From: Burkholderia sp. WSM2230
GTDB taxonomy: Bacteria > Pseudomonadota > Gammaproteobacteria > Burkholderiales > Burkholderiaceae
Length of the DNA stretch: 64,000 nucleotides
Direction of reading: 5' to 3'
Assembly (NCBI RefSeq): GCF_000472445.1
Contig: NZ_AXAJ01000001.1
Location: forward strand, 643 to 64,642
Positions 60,662 to 64,000 of this stretch are shown here, piece after piece; position 1 is the first letter of the stretch, and every line of letters starts with the position of its first letter. The notes beneath the pieces were generated by a model, which worked only from the letters and a program-made list of their open reading frames with translations, did not search any database and was not told where the DNA came from. The position numbers and the translations under genes are program-made.

Positions 60662-63600
60662 GGGGCGGTCGCCTGTACTACATTGGGGCCGCGCACGCTG
60701 TCGTCGCCCGACAGCGGAGGTGGTTTCATTGCCTCATTAAAAACGAACGGCGCGCTTGCGCCGATCGCGACCGTTACCGCGTCGAGCAAATCGATGCGCG
60801 CGATGCTCAGCAAGTTAACAAGGCCTGGCACGGCTCCCGCCACCACCTGCAAGGCCATTGACCCGCCAATCGCAAGATCGAGATAACGATTGCGCGGCTG
60901 CCTTAGAACGCTAAACGGCCCGCGCGTGTCCGAGCGACATCCGTAGGCGTGCAGCAGTTGACCCAACGTCAGCGTCATGAAAGAGACTGTTGCGGCGCCC
61001 GGGCCTGCGCCGTGGCGGGCCGCAGCGAACGCATGGCTGGCGAGCGCTCCGGCGCTGATTGCGAGCGCTTCGCGACCATACCTGAACATATCGGCGCGGC
61101 CGATGATAGGTTGCCCGGTCGGTCTGGGCGGCGTGCGCAGCACGTCGGGTTCCTGCGGTTCGACCGCGAGCGCGAGCGCTGGAAACACGTCGCTCAGCAA
61201 GTTGATCCACAGCAGTTGCATCGGCGTCAACGGTTGTCCGATTCCGGCGCCCACGGCGGCGAGGGTGACAATGATTTCGCTGACGTTCGTCGATACGAGG
61301 AAATGGACCGACTTGCGAATATTGTTGTATATCGTGCGTCCCTGGCTGATGGCGACCGTGAGCGTTTGAATGTTGTCGTCCTCGAGTACGACGTCGGCGA
61401 TCTCGCGTGCGAGATCTGTCGTATGGCGGCCCATCGCGACGCTGATGTTCGCCGCCTTCAGGGCAGGGCCGTCGTTGATGCCGTCGCCCACCATAGCCAC
61501 CACTTCGCCGTTGCGTTGCAGGCCGCGTACGATCCTCAGTTTGTCAGGGGCGCTGACACGCGCGAATATATCGGTCTCTCCCGCCAGCGGAGCGAATGCC
61601 GGCGACCCGGTCATGCTCGCCGCCGTCAGCTCGACCACCCGCGGAGCGGCTGCGGCGCCAATATCGAGCGACCTGCCGATCGCGCTCGCCGTTTCTCTCT
61701 GGTCGCCGGTGATCATCACCGTCTTTATTCCGGCGGCGCGCAGTAGTGCGATTAACTCTCGTGCCCCCTCTCGCACAGGGTCCGCGAGTCCGAGCATGCC
61801 GAGCCAGCAAAGATTGCGCGCTTCCAGATCCAGCGATTGGTCACCGTTAGCATAAGCAAAACCGAGCACGCGCAGCGCGTCGCGGCCCATTGCGGCGTTG
61901 CGCTCGACTATGGCTTGTCGCTCGGCTTCTGACATCGGAACAGGGCCGCCACCCGACCAGCGTTCGCTGCAAAGCGTCATGACTTCGACAGGATTGCCCT
62001 TCACGGCAATCAGGCGGCCGTCCGCTTGCGCGTCGCGGTGCAACGTGCACATATAGTTGCGGGCGTCCGCGCGGTGCGCGATGCCGATCAACGGATGACG
62101 CGCGCGAAGCGCCCCGGCATCGACACCCGAGGACAGCACGAACTCCATGAGCGCGGTCTCTGTCGACGAGCCATCGAGTTGATACTGCTGTCCATGGCCA
62201 TTGATTTCCACCTCATTGCAAAGCGCGGCGACGTGCAGCAGGCGCAGCAATCCGTCGTGCCCGAACGGGTTGACGCGTTGCTTGCTCGAATAGACAAGTC
62301 CATCAGTGACCGACCAGCGTTCGTCGTCGAGATGGGCGCCGAGGACCCGCATGCGGTTGAAAGTGAGCGTGCCCGTCTTGTCGAAACAGACTGTGTGAAC
62401 CGCGCCGAGCGTCTCTACGGCATCCAGGCGCCGAACCAGCACCTTATGACTGCGCATGCGACGGATGCCGAGCGCGAGCGTGGTCATGGCGACGGTCGGC
62501 AATCCCTCGGGGACGGCTGCGACGGCGAGTGACACCGACGCCCGGAACATCGCCATCAAGCCCAGTCCGCGCAAGAGGCCCAGCACGAAGACCAGCGCGC
62601 AGACTGCGCCGCCCAGCCGCACGGTCTGGTTTCCAAGGCGTTCGAGTTGCTGTTGCATTGGCGTGGCCGGTGGTCTCGTGGACCCGACCAGCGACTGGAT
62701 CAGGCCGAATTCAGTTGCCGCGCCAATGGACACGACCACGGCGAGACCGCTGCCGCCGACCACCGTGGTGCCCATATGAACCATGCACGCACGGTCGGCG
62801 AGCGCGACATCGGGAGAGTGCATGCGCTCGGCAGACTTCGACACGGGCATGCTTTCGCCCGTCAAGGCGGATTCGTCGGTGCGCAGGTCGCGAGCATGGA
62901 TCACGCGGGCATCGGCACCGACATACGCGCCGTTCGACAACACGAGAATATCGCCTATCACCAGCTCTGCCGCGTAGATTCGCCGCAATGCACCGCTTCG
63001 CAAGACGAGTGCCATGCGGGGCACCGAGTCGTTGAGCGCCTGGATAGCACGCTCCGTCCGCGACTCGGTCACATACCCGATCACACCGTTGATCAGCACG
63101 ACGCCCAGAATCACGACCGCATCGGCGAGGCCGCCGCTCACAATCGAAGTGACGGCAGAACCGGCCAGCAGCAGCACCGGAAGGCTCCTGAACTGACTCG
63201 CGAACATGGCAAGTGCGGAACGACGCTGCGGCGGTTCCAACCGGTTAGGCCCATGGATAAGGCTTCTACGTTTCGCTGCCTGCTCCGACAGGCCGCGTTG
63301 CCTGGATGATCCCACGGCGAGCAGCACCTGTTGCGAACTTAGCGCATGCCACGCTCGAGCGGTGGTGAAGAACGTGTGGGCCGTTTCCGGCGATTCCGGA
63401 CGAAGCGCGCGTGTCCTCACACTGCGTCCATGTTTTGAATAGTCTGGATGAAGCACAGGCGCTTTGGCTCGCGGCGCAGCGGCTCTGCTGAACGCATTGT
63501 CCCCGGCGCCGCTTGCGTCGATGCACGAGATGATTTGCTCGAGCGAGAAATCTTCGCTGAAGACAACTACAACGTTGCCGGTCCATGGACTCGCGTCGAC

Positions 63601-63807
63601 GTTCAACATGCCGTCCTCTGCGCCGAGTCGCTTCACGAACGCGGCGCAAGCTTCTGGCTCGCGATAGATCCACGGCACATGCACTCGCACGCGGCCAGGA
63701 ACCAGAGCATGTAACACAGTCACGGACCATTGCGCCGAGGGAGCGGCTGTCGCCGCATCCGTCGATGGGAGACTGAGCGCAAGAGCCGTCTGCAAGCGTT
63801 TATTCAT
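60658..63807 (-). CDS. P-type ATPase, Ca2+-type (P2) with N-terminal HMA-like domain
   Basis: The product is 1049 residues from the ATG at 63807 (GGAG 8 bases upstream; ATG at 63843 is possible). An N-terminal HMA-like domain has LVPGRVRVHVP (36-45) without CxxC. The ATPase core has TGES (316-319), TM4 PEGLP (433-437), phosphorylation DKTGT (476-480), nucleotide-binding KGNP (603-606) and hinge GDGIND (774-779). SERCA-like Ca2+ site II residues are present: Glu in PEGLP, Asn841/Glu844 in TNVSEI (TM5), and Asn869/Asp873 in WINLLSDVFPA (TM6). So Ca2+ or a similar divalent cation (Mn2+) is likelier than a soft metal. It is convergent with the HMA-like genes. Confidence 0.93.
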   Translation of the reverse strand: MNKRLQTALALSLPSTDAATAAPSAQWSVTVLHALVPGRVRVHVPWIYREPEACAAFVKRLGAEDGMLNVDASPWTGNVVVVFSEDFSLEQIISCIDASGAGDNAFSRAAAPRAKAPVLHPDYSKHGRSVRTRALRPESPETAHTFFTTARAWHALSSQQVLLAVGSSRQRGLSEQAAKRRSLIHGPNRLEPPQRRSALAMFASQFRSLPVLLLAGSAVTSIVSGGLADAVVILGVVLINGVIGYVTESRTERAIQALNDSVPRMALVLRSGALRRIYAAELVIGDILVLSNGAYVGADARVIHARDLRTDESALTGESMPVSKSAERMHSPDVALADRACMVHMGTTVVGGSGLAVVVSIGAATEFGLIQSLVGSTRPPATPMQQQLERLGNQTVRLGGAVCALVFVLGLLRGLGLMAMFRASVSLAVAAVPEGLPTVAMTTLALGIRRMRSHKVLVRRLDAVETLGAVHTVCFDKTGTLTFNRMRVLGAHLDDERWSVTDGLVYSSKQRVNPFGHDGLLRLLHVAALCNEVEINGHGQQYQLDGSSTETALMEFVLSSGVDAGALRARHPLIGIAHRADARNYMCTLHRDAQADGRLIAVKGNPVEVMTLCSERWSGGGPVPMSEAERQAIVERNAAMGRDALRVLGFAYANGDQSLDLEARNLCWLGMLGLADPVREGARELIALLRAAGIKTVMITGDQRETASAIGRSLDIGAAAAPRVVELTAASMTGSPAFAPLAGETDIFARVSAPDKLRIVRGLQRNGEVVAMVGDGINDGPALKAANISVAMGRHTTDLAREIADVVLEDDNIQTLTVAISQGRTIYNNIRKSVHFLVSTNVSEIIVTLAAVGAGIGQPLTPMQLLWINLLSDVFPALALAVEPQEPDVLRTPPRPTGQPIIGRADMFRYGREALAISAGALASHAFAAARHGAGPGAATVSFMTLTLGQLLHAYGCRSDTRGPFSVLRQPRNRYLDLAIGGSMALQVVAGAVPGLVNLLSIARIDLLDAVTVAIGASAPFVFNEAMKPPPLSGDDSVRGPNVVQATAP

Positions 63808-64000
63808 GTCGCTGCTCCGCGATGAAGCGCTATCGATAGACATGAAGCCATCGGAAAACCGGGTCTGCCGGACAGTAGACCATCGCTCGTACCACTACAA
63901 TGAAGCAGATCATGCATGGCGGCGCGGATGTCAACAATGGAAATGGATGGAAGGAGGCGCGAACTCCGGCACATGCAAATGGCCGCAACCGGGCTCCTCG
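63808..64000. other. Upstream region of the P-type ATPase at the window end
   Basis: These 193 bases hold the ATPase leader and no recognisable gene. Confidence 0.4.

Overview
The window looks like a chromosome, chromid or megaplasmid segment of a Burkholderiaceae bacterium, most likely Paraburkholderia, Caballeronia or a close relative. The base composition is GC-rich and the GC third-position bias opens long false frames on both strands. The family content also fits: YadA and TpsA/TpsB adhesins, many LysR regulators, and several ABC and MFS uptake systems. I saw no rRNA, tRNA, IS element, integrase or CRISPR array. The genus is inferred from gene content, not from a marker gene.

Layout. 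(1) 1-9217 is a surface region: the 3' end of a trimeric autotransporter adhesin, a small lipoprotein, a soluble four-PAS hybrid histidine kinase, a two-partner-secretion pair (TpsA with GLUG repeats, TpsB pore) and a PAP2 phosphatase. (2) 9444-18282 holds a GYD-domain protein, flavohemoglobin, a GNAT acetyltransferase, then an operon of a FabH-like ketosynthase followed by a CqsS-like hybrid kinase, then a lipoprotein-like gene remnant, an orphan LivK-type binding protein and a small exported protein. (3) 18331-25165 is a complete D-Ala-D-Ala uptake operon of ddp type: RpiR-family regulator, DdpX dipeptidase, binding protein, two permeases, two ATPases. (4) 25393-30918 holds an alpha/beta hydrolase and MFS exporter divergent from a LysR gene, then PRC-barrel, Gly-rich and beta-propeller-like exported proteins. 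(5) 31110-35107 is a periplasmic sugar-binding-type protein overlapping a membrane hybrid kinase, resembling LuxP/LuxQ or TorT/TorS pairs. (6) 35291-39802 is organic-acid transport: a citrate-type MFS, an orphan ModA-like binding protein, dctA and its LysR gene. (7) 40015-53104 is a large nitrogen-compound catabolic island: a PLP enzyme, a polyamine-type ABC importer with a Rieske oxygenase, a LysR gene, and a divergent operon of flavin monooxygenase, Rid-family protein, DUF1028 protein, M20 deacylase and NCS1 permease. (8) 53248-64000 holds a Lys/Ala-rich DNA-binding-like protein, a CYTH-CHAD protein, an arsR-arsC-acr3 operon, a chemoreceptor, and a group of HMA-like proteins facing a Ca2+-type P-type ATPase.

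The best candidate for an undescribed system is the ketosynthase/CqsS-like kinase operon (11896-15549). It has a recognisable CAI-1-type receptor, but a FabH-like enzyme stands where CqsA would be expected. The second is the catabolic island around 45676-53104, whose Rieske enzyme has a bridging Glu and whose Rid protein lacks the catalytic Arg. The third is the 'PGRxR' HMA-like group with the P-type ATPase (59376-63807). All functions are read from protein sequence only; no database search was run.
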